Origin: Actinomadura opuntiae
Lineage (GTDB): Bacteria; Actinomycetota; Actinomycetes; Streptosporangiales; Streptosporangiaceae
DNA: 64,000 nt
Reading direction: 5' to 3'
NCBI RefSeq assembly: GCF_030283205.1
Contig: NZ_JASNWF010000004.1
Location: 434,001 to 498,000, forward strand
Under the pieces are notes generated by a model. That model ran no database searches. It was not told where the DNA came from and saw nothing but the letters and a program-made list of their open reading frames with translations. Below are positions 18,473-25,403 of this stretch, in pieces; positions within the stretch are counted from its first letter, which is position 1; every line of letters starts with the position of its first letter. A program made the position numbers and the translations under genes.

Positions 18473-18522
18473 CTGCCCGTAACCCCCTCTCGACCTCGGC
18501 AACTCTCGCCAACGGCGAGCGC

Positions 18523-18879
18523 CTAGCGGGCCTTCGCGTAGTCGCCGATCCCGCCGGCGAAGTCGAACACGATGCAGGGCTCGTCCCCGAGGACCCACGC
18601 GTCGTGACCGGGCGACACCACGAACACGTCGCCGGGCCCCACTTCCTGCTCGGCGCCGTCGCTCATGCGTATCCGCATCCGGCCCTCGACGACGTAGCCG
18701 TTGTGGTGCACCTCGCAAAGGTCGGTGCCCGCGAGCTCCCGGACGGACTCGGTCCAGCGCCAGCCCGGCTCGAACGTCGCCCGGCCGAACACCAGCCCCG
18801 ACATCTCCAGGATCTCGACGTGCCCCCTGGGGAAGTCGCGCCGCTCATCGGGCTTCTCAATGCTCTTGATCTCCATCAT
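18523..18879 (-). CDS. Small cupin-domain protein
   Basis: The 118-residue protein is a single cupin barrel. The first cupin motif is recognisable as CEVHHNGYVVEGRMRIRM, supplying His-His and the Gly-rich turn; the second includes VGPGDVFVVSPGHDAWVLG. The metal-ligand set is close to complete, so metal-dependent binding or enzymatic activity is possible. The substrate is unknown. AAGGGGGG lies 7-8 nt before the ATG. A second ATG directly follows the first. Confidence 0.85.
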   Translation of the reverse strand: MMEIKSIEKPDERRDFPRGHVEILEMSGLVFGRATFEPGWRWTESVRELAGTDLCEVHHNGYVVEGRMRIRMSDGAEQEVGPGDVFVVSPGHDAWVLGDEPCIVFDFAGGIGDYAKAR

Positions 18880-18931
18880 GACGATCCCCCCTTATCGTCA
18901 CTTCCCACGCTCGCGCCTCCCCTGACCAGGG

Positions 18932-19288
18932 TCAAGACGCCCCTTCCGGACAGCGGAAGCACGGCGACGCCACGTACACCCCGACACGCGGCCCCGGCGG
19001 CTCCCCCACCCCGACCAGCCGCGCACCATAACCCGCATACGGCGACTCGATCACGACTCCCGGGCCCGCCCTCCGCAAGCGCCACCCGCGAGCGACCAGA
19101 CGATCACGCACGACCCCGATCACCACATCGGGCACCGTGATGCCGTCACACGGCTGCGGCCCGACCTCCGTGGCCGCCTTGTTCAACTCGCCCCACCCCA
19201 CCAGACTCTCCACGACCGCCGCGACCAGCTCGCTCACCCGCCCCGCCGCCACCCGCGGCCGCTCCACTCCCAACCCCACCTCAGGCAT
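18932..19288 (-). CDS. Small cysteine-containing protein, paralogous tail to the upstream lipoprotein
   Basis: The 118-residue product is not recognised. Its start codon overlaps the end of the lipoprotein gene (AATGCCTGA, 8 bp), so the two are translationally coupled. The C-terminus (GVYVASPCFRCP) resembles the neighbour's ending (VYVSLQSDCYRHP), and the preceding GW, G and V positions can be aligned, so they look like diverged paralogues. No signal peptide is visible with this start; an upstream in-frame start would lie inside the previous gene. Confidence 0.6.
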   Translation of the reverse strand: MPEVGLGVERPRVAAGRVSELVAAVVESLVGWGELNKAATEVGPQPCDGITVPDVVIGVVRDRLVARGWRLRRAGPGVVIESPYAGYGARLVGVGEPPGPRVGVYVASPCFRCPEGAS

Positions 19289-19814
19289 TGGGGTGCCGGT
19301 AGCAGTCGCTCTGCAGGGACACGTAGACGATGTGCCCCCCGCGGCCATCGGGAGTGTCGTGAGCGGACAACTGCACATCGTCCTTCTCTCCCGAAACCGC
19401 GCCCGGATACCCTGCCATGTTCTTCTGCTCCTCCACCTTCCAACCGCCCGCGTTCTTCAGATTCCGGACCAGCGCTCCATAGATCAACGGAATGTCGTTC
19501 TGCGCTTTGACCGCCAGCCTGATGTCGACGTAGAACTCGAACTGGTTGTACGTGACCTTCCAAGGGTCACCGGGCTCCGGCTTGACGCTCTTCCCCTTCT
19601 CCCAGTCCTCGACGCAGAGACGCGCGAACGCACCGCTGTCCGACGTCGGGGCCCGCCCCAGCGCCGAGACGACCTCTCGATGGAGACGTTCGACCCGCTT
19701 CCCGACCTTCCGGGGATGCGCTTCAGGATGATGGCCGGTGAGCGAGCAGGACGCCGCGACCGCCAGCGCCGCTCCCACCAGGACAGCCTTGATGATCAGA
19801 ATATGTTTTGCCAC
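19281..19814 (-). CDS. Putative lipoprotein of a WXG100/hydrolase-type locus
   Basis: The 177-residue protein has a hydrophobic leader with a lipobox-like end (AALAVAASC, Cys about 23). Next is a charged helical segment, then a two-layer alpha/beta domain ending in VYVSLQSDCYRHP. The GTG start at 19814 overlaps the end of the decayed hydrolase frame, so the original order was hydrolase then lipoprotein with coupling. Similar lipoproteins follow DUF1023 hydrolases in other actinomycete ESX-associated loci (recollection). Base composition is visibly less GC-rich than its neighbours, suggesting acquisition. Function is unknown. Confidence 0.7.
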   Translation of the reverse strand: MAKHILIIKAVLVGAALAVAASCSLTGHHPEAHPRKVGKRVERLHREVVSALGRAPTSDSGAFARLCVEDWEKGKSVKPEPGDPWKVTYNQFEFYVDIRLAVKAQNDIPLIYGALVRNLKNAGGWKVEEQKNMAGYPGAVSGEKDDVQLSAHDTPDGRGGHIVYVSLQSDCYRHPNA

Positions 19815-20357
19815 CAGGTGTCCTTGCTCTCGCCGTGGCCGGCCTTCCCATAGGTGCTGGGATCATTACTCGGATCTGCGTCAGTAGCGGTTCCCGCGAC
19901 CACCCGTGCCTGCTCGTCCAGACTGGTACTCGGACCGTTGAACGTGTAAATGTCCGCCGTAGCGACCGAAGGCGGGCACCTGGTCACCGCGCGCCTCCTG
20001 CGCATAGACGTGCCCCGCTCCTATCCCGAGGTCTCCGGCGTGCATGACGTGCATGCCGGGGCTGCCCGCGACCATGATGTCGTCGCCCCTGAGCCGGTCA
20101 CCGGGCTGCCGGGCCGCCTCGCCGATCACCGTGGACTCATAACTGTGCCCGACCGCCGTCAGATGGCCGTGAGGCGCAAGCTCGTGGAGCTCCTTGAACA
20201 AGCGGAGGACACCTATCAGGACAAGTTCCTGCAAGGCGGCCGGAGTGCCAGATGGCAGGTGCGGGACGCGGAGGCGGCCATGCGGACCCCGCCAGGACCG
20301 CCATGCCGAATCCAGCTCTTCCGGCTTGGCGTCCCGCAACTGCCGGAACGACACCAT
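19796..20357 (-). pseudogene. Decayed DUF1023 alpha/beta hydrolase
   Basis: The start (MVSFRQLRDAKPEELDSAW) matches the usual beginning of DUF1023 hydrolases. It then jumps within about 20 residues to the C-terminal catalytic region (HGHLTAVGHSYESTVIGEAA, then MVAGSPGMHVMHAGDLGIG), so several hundred residues are missing. The nucleophile elbow reads GHSYE where the family has GHSYG. After about codon 120 the frame breaks: the continuation (ADIYTFNGPSTSLDEQARVV) is in another frame and ends at 19796, exactly overlapping the next gene's start. Deletion, motif loss and frameshift together argue for a pseudogene. Read as an intact short protein it would end at 19881 with 158 residues. Confidence 0.75.
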
Positions 20358-20644
20358 CAGTGCGCTCCCACGCGGGTCTGCGCGATCCGCTGCTGGATCT
20401 CCGCTTCGGCCCACTGACGGTTCGCGGCGCTCTTCGTCACCGCATGCCCGAGGAAGTCGGCCTCGTCGGCGAGCCGGCGCAGCGCCTGCGACCACTCCGT
20501 GGAGATCTTCTTCATCGCGGCCGGATCCATCGCCGAGGTCCCTGCACCCCCACCCGGCGGTGCGGCAGGCGAGGTCGCCGGTGGGCGCGGCGGCGCCGGG
20601 CTGTAGGTGGTGTTCAGCATGCGGTGGATCGAGTTCTCGGTCAC
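20357..20644 (-). CDS. Small WXG100-like helical protein
   Basis: The 95-residue product has a Pro/Ala-rich N-terminal third and then a helical hairpin (MKKISTEWSQALRRLADEAD, then QWAEAEIQQRIAQTR), which resembles small ESX-associated proteins but lacks a clear W-x-G turn. It starts at GTG 20644 behind AAGGGG. Its stop overlaps the start of the decayed hydrolase (TGATG). Such a pair is the usual layout of DUF1023 loci. Whether it is still functional without its hydrolase is unclear. Confidence 0.6.
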   Translation of the reverse strand: MTENSIHRMLNTTYSPAPPRPPATSPAAPPGGGAGTSAMDPAAMKKISTEWSQALRRLADEADFLGHAVTKSAANRQWAEAEIQQRIAQTRVGAH

Positions 20645-20672
20645 GCCCCCACCCCTTCACCCGTCCGCATCC

Positions 20673-21047
20673 TCAGGAGATGGAAGAGCCAATCCGGAGA
20701 AGGTTGCCGCTACGGTCGACCAGGGCGAACTCACGCAACCCGTAATCGGTGTCCTTCGGCGGCACCAGGCGGCTGCTCGTCTCACTGTCCGTGGGCACGC
20801 CGATGTCGGACCATGCGCGGTACAGGGCATCGGCATCGCGGACGTGCATGTAGCAACTGCTCGCGGTGGTCAGCGGATCAACTTCGGGATCATGCCAGAA
20901 GTGCAAATCAACACTTCCCCGGCCAATGATCACGTACCCGTACCGCTCCGTCGGCGCACCTCGCGACTCGAATCCGAGGCGCCCATAGAACTCCAGCGTC
21001 TCCGCCAGATCCCGGCTGGGCAAGATCGGCACCGCGTACTCGTCCAT
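20673..21047 (-). CDS. VOC-family protein (bleomycin-resistance/glyoxalase fold)
   Basis: The 124-residue product shows the paired beta-alpha-beta-beta-beta pattern of vicinal oxygen chelate proteins: VPILPSRDLAETLEFYGRLG at the start, VIIGRGSVDLHFWHDP, then CYMHVRDADALYRAW and REFALVDRSGNLLRIG. The order and LHFW strand resemble bleomycin-binding resistance proteins. A VOC enzyme with metal is also possible, since candidate His/Glu residues exist. ATG at 21047 is where the fold begins; no clear ribosome site precedes it. Confidence 0.85.
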   Translation of the reverse strand: MDEYAVPILPSRDLAETLEFYGRLGFESRGAPTERYGYVIIGRGSVDLHFWHDPEVDPLTTASSCYMHVRDADALYRAWSDIGVPTDSETSSRLVPPKDTDYGLREFALVDRSGNLLRIGSSIS

Positions 21048-21096
21048 GCCCCGACCGTAAACCGCACCGCCGACAGTCAGCAGGTACGCCAACTCG

Positions 21097-22341
21097 TCAG
21101 GCGGCCCAGCCGAAGCCGGGTGGGCTGGTAGCCCGAGGCGCCGTTCTATCTCGGGGTGGAAGGAGCCGGTAGACGTATCGCCCGTCTGGATCTTTGGTGA
21201 TGCCGATCTGGTGAGGGTTGGTGTGTTTGAGGCGGTTGTGCCATCCGCAGGTGAGGGTGAGCTGGTCGATGTCGGTGGGGCTGTTTCCCAGGGCCCAGCC
21301 GTGGACGTGGTCGACTTCGCACAGCGTCCCGGGGATCTCGCACTCGCGTACCGCGCAGGTGGGGTAGAGGGTTTCGAGGACCCGGCGTTGGGCGGGGCTG
21401 GCGAACCGTTCCCGGTACCCGAGGTATAGGGGGTTGTGGCCGCGTCCCAGGATCAGTGGGGAGACTCCGGCTGCCAGGGCGATGCGGCGTACCTGTTCGG
21501 CCGGGATCGGGGTGCCGTCGGTGAGGTGGCCTGGGGCGTTGCCGCCGGTGAGGGTTTCGAGGTCGCAGATGACGGTGACCTTGGTGGCTTTGTGTCCGCC
21601 CGACAGCGCGCTCGACAGCGCTGCGGCGGTGCGTTCGGCGACGTCGCGGTGGTCGTCGGGTCCGGCCGGCTTGGCCAGCGGGGCGAGGGTGCCGTCCCAG
21701 ATGGCGGCGTCTTCGGCGTTCAGCCAGCCCTTGATGTAGCGGCCGCCGTCCAGGGAGCCGGTGCTGGTGATCCAGGACTTGGCGTAGCCGCGCCGGGAAT
21801 CGTCGGGTTCGCGGTCGGTGCCGTTGTTCTCGGCGATGACGTCGCGGATGCGGCGGCCGAACACGCCGACCTTGCCCGGCGAGAAGCCCTGGTCGACGAA
21901 ACCCAGCAGGGTCCGTTCGGCCTCGGCGCATTCATCGTCGTCCAGGCGGGCGACCGAGTCGCTGATGGTGGCGGCGTAGCCGTAGGACAGCTCCCCGACC
22001 GCCAGTTGCTCGGTCACCTGCGGCAGGCGGTGCCGCTGCCGCGCCAGCGTCAGGCGTTCCTTGGCGCGGTTCTCCCGCATTCCCAGCCTCGACCGCAGCC
22101 ACGCCCGGGTGGAGGGGAATCCCCACCTTTGCTGTTCTCCGGTGGCGTCGACGCGGCCGATGAAACCGGCCAGTGCGCTTTCTTGCATATCGCAGGCGGC
22201 GGCCAGGTCTTCGGTGAGTTCCAGGCACGCGGCCGCCGATTCAGGGGCTTCTCGCTGGGCGAGTTCAGTGGCGATCGTCGAGAGCGCGTTCACCAATTCC
22301 ATGGTGGACGCGCCCGCAAGGTCGACCGTCACTGACTGCAT
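21097..22341 (-). CDS. DUF222 / HNH endonuclease-domain protein (13E12 family)
   Basis: The 414-residue protein has the DUF222 helical region (about 30-290; WGFPSTRAWLRSRLGM and LPQVTEQLAVGELSYGYAA are typical). A C-terminal HNH nuclease domain follows (about 340-390), with CEVDHVHGWALG as the DH..H part and TCGWHNRLKH as the final N..H. Such genes are multi-copy in actinomycetes and relate to the mycobacterial REP13E12 repeats; they may act on DNA during mobility or defence, but the role is not established. TATGCT lies 6 nt before the ATG with no ribosome site, suggesting a leaderless message. Confidence 0.88.
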   Translation of the reverse strand: MQSVTVDLAGASTMELVNALSTIATELAQREAPESAAACLELTEDLAAACDMQESALAGFIGRVDATGEQQRWGFPSTRAWLRSRLGMRENRAKERLTLARQRHRLPQVTEQLAVGELSYGYAATISDSVARLDDDECAEAERTLLGFVDQGFSPGKVGVFGRRIRDVIAENNGTDREPDDSRRGYAKSWITSTGSLDGGRYIKGWLNAEDAAIWDGTLAPLAKPAGPDDHRDVAERTAAALSSALSGGHKATKVTVICDLETLTGGNAPGHLTDGTPIPAEQVRRIALAAGVSPLILGRGHNPLYLGYRERFASPAQRRVLETLYPTCAVRECEIPGTLCEVDHVHGWALGNSPTDIDQLTLTCGWHNRLKHTNPHQIGITKDPDGRYVYRLLPPRDRTAPRATSPPGFGWAA

Positions 22342-22462
22342 ACCAAAAGCATACCCTAAGTGACTGACAAATGCACACCTAAACCGGCCGAATTCCTCCT
22401 GCTCGACGGAAAGGGGAAGGCATGGCCGGGCATATCGATTTGTCGAACACGCGGACGTGGGC

Positions 22463-22636
22463 GGGCGGTGGGGGCGGCGCGACCAGGCGGGGCAGGCGGA
22501 GCCTGCCCCTTGGCGCTGCCTCAGGGGCCGCAGAGGCTCCAAAGTCAAGGGTGGACGAAGTCCATCGCGAAGCGACGCCGAAGGCGCCCTTGACTTTGGA
22601 GGGGCGGCCCCGTACGCAGCGCCGCCCCCACCGCCC
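22463..22636. repeat. Multi-hairpin palindromic element
   Basis: Direct reading gives nested perfect stems. The outer 18-bp stem is 22463-22480 with 22619-22636. Inside it lies a 9-bp hairpin with a 3-nt loop (22489-22497/22501-22509). ggggccgc (22524-22531) pairs with 22604-22611. A 15-bp stem, CTCCAAAGTCAAGGG (22537-22551), pairs with 22587-22601. The 35 bases inside that stem are exactly three hairpins end to end with no unpaired base between them: TGGAC-gaa-GTCCA, TCGC-gaa-GCGA and CGCC-gaa-GGCG. On the minus strand all three become TTC(G) loops, like stable UUCG RNA loops. An 8-bp alternative pairing (22512-22519/22616-22623) competes with the outer stem. It fills the gap between the HNH and SCO6745-family genes. 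Confidence 0.85.
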
Positions 22637-22650
22637 CTTTTGCCCATTCT

Positions 22651-23547
22651 TCAAGAAGCGGACTCGACATCGTCGTATTCGTACGTCATACCGATTCCGA
22701 GGGTGCTCTGCATTGGCAGTAGCCCCGTCCCGACGATGTCGAGCACCGGAGGCATCAGCAGATCCGCCAGTTCCTCGACCTCCTCGGCGGTGAGCACTTC
22801 CCAGGGCCCGGCGGCGAGTTCGTCAGTGCGCTTCTCGACCGATGCACGCAACCGAACCCCTGCCTCCGTCGCGCGCCCCTCCTCGTCGACGAGACCGCGA
22901 ACGGCGAGACGGTCACGGGCGGCGCCCCACTCCTCATCCGTCCACTGCCGGCTGGCGAACACTTCGGCCGGAGCGGCCCCAACAGCGGCGTGCGAGACCA
23001 GCGCCTCGGCGGGGCCGATGTCGTGGGTCCGGAGCGCCGCGATGTGCCCGTCTCCACGGTGCTCCCGCAGGATCGTGGCGGCCTGCCACAGCACCATGTG
23101 CGGCTCGTCCGGCCACGGCAGCGCGGCATTGGCGGCGGCCATCGGGCGGTCGCTCGTGTCCGCGGCCTCGGCGACACGACGAGCCAAATGCGCCGCCCGC
23201 TGAAGTTCAGGGGAGCCGATCCGTTCACCGAGAATCCGGCGCAGAGCCCCGTCCATGGCGGTACGACGAGCCGCCAGAACCTGCTCAGGGGTGGCCGTTC
23301 GCCAGGCGGGTGCGATGTACCGCTCCACCATGTCCGGGTTGAAGCTGTAGAAGAGATCGCTCACGGTCTTCGCGTCCACCGCTCCCAGCGGCGCGGCACG
23401 GTTGGGAAAGTAGCTCGGCCAGCGCTCGTCGACGGCGTACCCCAGAGCCGCCGCCTCGTCGAACGCCTCGGGCGCGTAGTACAGCACGGCGTGGACCGGC
23501 TCCAGGTGCTGCCACATCTTCCGGACGATGCTCAAGCTGTGGGTCAT
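22651..23547 (-). CDS. SCO6745-family protein
   Basis: The 298-residue, mostly helical protein matches the actinomycete SCO6745/SalK-type family: the start THSLSIVRKMWQHLEPVHAV, then LGYAVDERWPSYFPNRAAPLG, PWPDEPHMVLWQAATILREH and, near the C-terminus, LAAGPWEVLTAEEVEEL. Its function is unknown. ATG at 23547 is chosen because GGAGAG is 7 nt upstream; another ATG at 23553 directly abuts the ribosome site. A 15-bp near-perfect palindrome sits 29-43 bp upstream, so it is probably under specific control. Confidence 0.85.
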   Translation of the reverse strand: MTHSLSIVRKMWQHLEPVHAVLYYAPEAFDEAAALGYAVDERWPSYFPNRAAPLGAVDAKTVSDLFYSFNPDMVERYIAPAWRTATPEQVLAARRTAMDGALRRILGERIGSPELQRAAHLARRVAEAADTSDRPMAAANAALPWPDEPHMVLWQAATILREHRGDGHIAALRTHDIGPAEALVSHAAVGAAPAEVFASRQWTDEEWGAARDRLAVRGLVDEEGRATEAGVRLRASVEKRTDELAAGPWEVLTAEEVEELADLLMPPVLDIVGTGLLPMQSTLGIGMTYEYDDVESAS

Positions 23548-23575
23548 GGTCATCCTCTCCAGCAGGCCCAACAAA

Positions 23576-23590
23576 CTAGACACTGCCTAG
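23576..23590. promoter_or_regulatory. Candidate operator upstream of the SCO6745-family gene
   Basis: CTAGACACTGCCTAG is a 7-1-7 inverted repeat with one mismatch. It uses the rare CTAG tetranucleotide in both arms. A further CTAG lies near 23622. The binding protein is unknown. Confidence 0.5.
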
Positions 23591-23674
23591 ATTCCGCCAT
23601 GGCGCACCAACTTGTCAATGACTAGATGAAATCCTCGCGCCGTCCCCCAAGGTGAGGACAGCGCCAGGCGACCG

Positions 23675-24955
23675 TCAGGAGATGCGGTCGATGACGAGGG
23701 GATGCAGGTCCGGCGTGCCGTGCTCCTCGGTCGAGACCGAGTACGCCCCGTCCAGCGCCTCCAGAGCCCGCGCGAAACGGGACTCGTCGTCGGCGTGCAG
23801 CGTCAGCAGCGGCTGCCCGGCCACGACCGCGTCGCCGGGCTTGGCGTGGCAGGTGATGCCGGCGGCGAACGACACCGGGTCCTCCTTGCGGGCGCGACCG
23901 GCGCCGAGACGCCACGCGGCAACGCCGACGCCGTACGCGTCGAGACGCGTGAGGACACCGGACGCAGGCGCCGCAACGACATGGTTCTCACGAGCCACCG
24001 GCAAAGCGGCATCCGGATCACCACCCTGAGCGGCGATCATCCAGCGCCAGACGTCCATGGCGGACCCGTCCTTCAGCGCGTCCGCCGGGTCCTTGCCGGA
24101 GACGCCCGCGGCGGCCAGCATCTCCCGCGCCAGCGTCAGCGTCAGCTCCACCACGTCCGAGGGCCCGCCGCCGGCCAGCACCTCGACCGACTCGGCGACC
24201 TCCACGGCGTTCCCCACCGCGTTGCCGAGCGGACGGTCCATCGCGGTGAGCAGCGCGATCGTCCGGACGCCGTGGTCGGTGCCGATCGCCACCATCGTCT
24301 CGGCCAGCTCGCGCGCGTTCTCGGCCGTCTTCATGAACGCGCCGGAGCCCACCTTGACGTCCAGCACCAGCGCCCCGGTGCCCTCGGCGATCTTCTTCGA
24401 CATGATCGACGACGCGATCAGCGGGATCGACTCCACGGTCCCGGTGACGTCCCGTAGCGCGTAGAGCTTCCGGTCGGCGGGCGCGAGGCCACCACCGGCT
24501 GCGCAGACGACCGCGCCCGTGGAGCGCAGCACGTCCAGCATCTCCTCGTTCGACAGCGACGCCCGCCACCCGGGGATGGACTCCAGCTTGTCCAGCGTGC
24601 CGCCGGTGTGCCCGAGGCCCCGGCCGGACAGCTGCGGGACGGCCGCGCCGCACGCCGCGACGACCGGAGCCAGCGGCAGCGTGATCTTGTCGCCGACGCC
24701 GCCGGTGGAGTGCTTGTCGGTGGTGGGACGGTCCAGGCCGGACCAGTCCATCCGCTCGCCGGACCGGATCATCGCCTCGGTCCAGCGGGCGACCTCGGCG
24801 CGCGACATGCCGTTCAGCAGGATCGCCATCGCCAGCGACGCCATCTGCTCCTCGGCGATGGCGCCGCGCGTGTAGGCGTCCACCGCCCAGTCGATCTGCT
24901 CGTCGGTCAGCGTCCCGCCGTCGCGCTTGCTGCGGATGACGTCGATGGCGTCCAC
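23675..24955 (-). CDS. deoA: Thymidine phosphorylase
   Basis: The 426-residue enzyme cleaves thymidine/deoxyuridine with phosphate into base and deoxyribose 1-phosphate. Family segments are VIRSKRDGGTLTDEQIDW at the N-terminus, TTDKHSTGGVGDKITL (phosphate site), SGRGLGHTGGTLDKLESIPG (the signature), IMSKKIAEG and LDVKVGSGAFM. The C-terminal lid domain reads GDAVVAGQPLLTLHADDE. It starts at a GTG 15 bp after the cdd stop, behind GAGGGGGA, and is the last gene of the nucleoside operon. Confidence 0.96.
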   Translation of the reverse strand: MDAIDVIRSKRDGGTLTDEQIDWAVDAYTRGAIAEEQMASLAMAILLNGMSRAEVARWTEAMIRSGERMDWSGLDRPTTDKHSTGGVGDKITLPLAPVVAACGAAVPQLSGRGLGHTGGTLDKLESIPGWRASLSNEEMLDVLRSTGAVVCAAGGGLAPADRKLYALRDVTGTVESIPLIASSIMSKKIAEGTGALVLDVKVGSGAFMKTAENARELAETMVAIGTDHGVRTIALLTAMDRPLGNAVGNAVEVAESVEVLAGGGPSDVVELTLTLAREMLAAAGVSGKDPADALKDGSAMDVWRWMIAAQGGDPDAALPVARENHVVAAPASGVLTRLDAYGVGVAAWRLGAGRARKEDPVSFAAGITCHAKPGDAVVAGQPLLTLHADDESRFARALEALDGAYSVSTEEHGTPDLHPLVIDRIS

Positions 24956-24970
24956 AGGATCCGGTCCCCC

Positions 24971-25378
24971 TCAGGCTCGTTCGATCAGGTCGTCCGGCCC
25001 GAACGCGTCGGGCAGGACGTCCGACATGGGAAGGATGCCGCGGACGGTCTCCAGCAGCATCGAGGCGCCGCCGTGCTCCCACAGGAGCTGGCGGCAGCGC
25101 CCGCAGGGCATCAGCGGGTCGCCGTGCCGGTCGACGACCGCGACGGCGACGAGCCGGGGCCGGGCCGCCTTGCCGGGCCCGTGCAGCGCCGACACCAGGG
25201 AGCATTCGGCGCACAGTCCCACCCCGTACGAGGCGTTCTCGACGTTGCAGCCGGTGATGACGCGCCCGTCGTCGACCAGCGCGGCCGCGCCGACCGGGAA
25301 GCCGGAGTACGGCGCGTAGGCGCGCGCCATCGCCTCTGTCGCCGCGCCGCGCAGAGCGGGCCAGTCGATGTCGGTCAT
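24971..25378 (-). CDS. cdd: Cytidine deaminase
   Basis: The 135-residue enzyme converts (deoxy)cytidine to (deoxy)uridine, which the neighbouring thymidine phosphorylase can then cleave. Zinc and proton-shuttle residues are visible as CAECS (Cys-Ala-Glu) and PCGRCRQ (the two further Cys). Substrate residues lie in ITGCNVENASYGVGL. The length is normal for the tetrameric class. It follows the transporter permeases by 25 bp and precedes deoA by 15 bp. Confidence 0.96.
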   Translation of the reverse strand: MTDIDWPALRGAATEAMARAYAPYSGFPVGAAALVDDGRVITGCNVENASYGVGLCAECSLVSALHGPGKAARPRLVAVAVVDRHGDPLMPCGRCRQLLWEHGGASMLLETVRGILPMSDVLPDAFGPDDLIERA

Positions 25379-25403
25379 ACGTCCATGATCTCTCAGGGCC
25401 GCG

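Noticed and set aside
21097..22341. The DUF222-HNH gene as part of an insertion sequence or intron
   Set aside because: No terminal inverted repeats, target duplication or interrupted gene is visible; the nearby palindromic element does not bracket it.
22328..22364. GTCACT/AGTGAC inverted repeat around the start of the HNH gene
   Set aside because: Arms are only 6 bp and widely spaced; too weak to call an operator.
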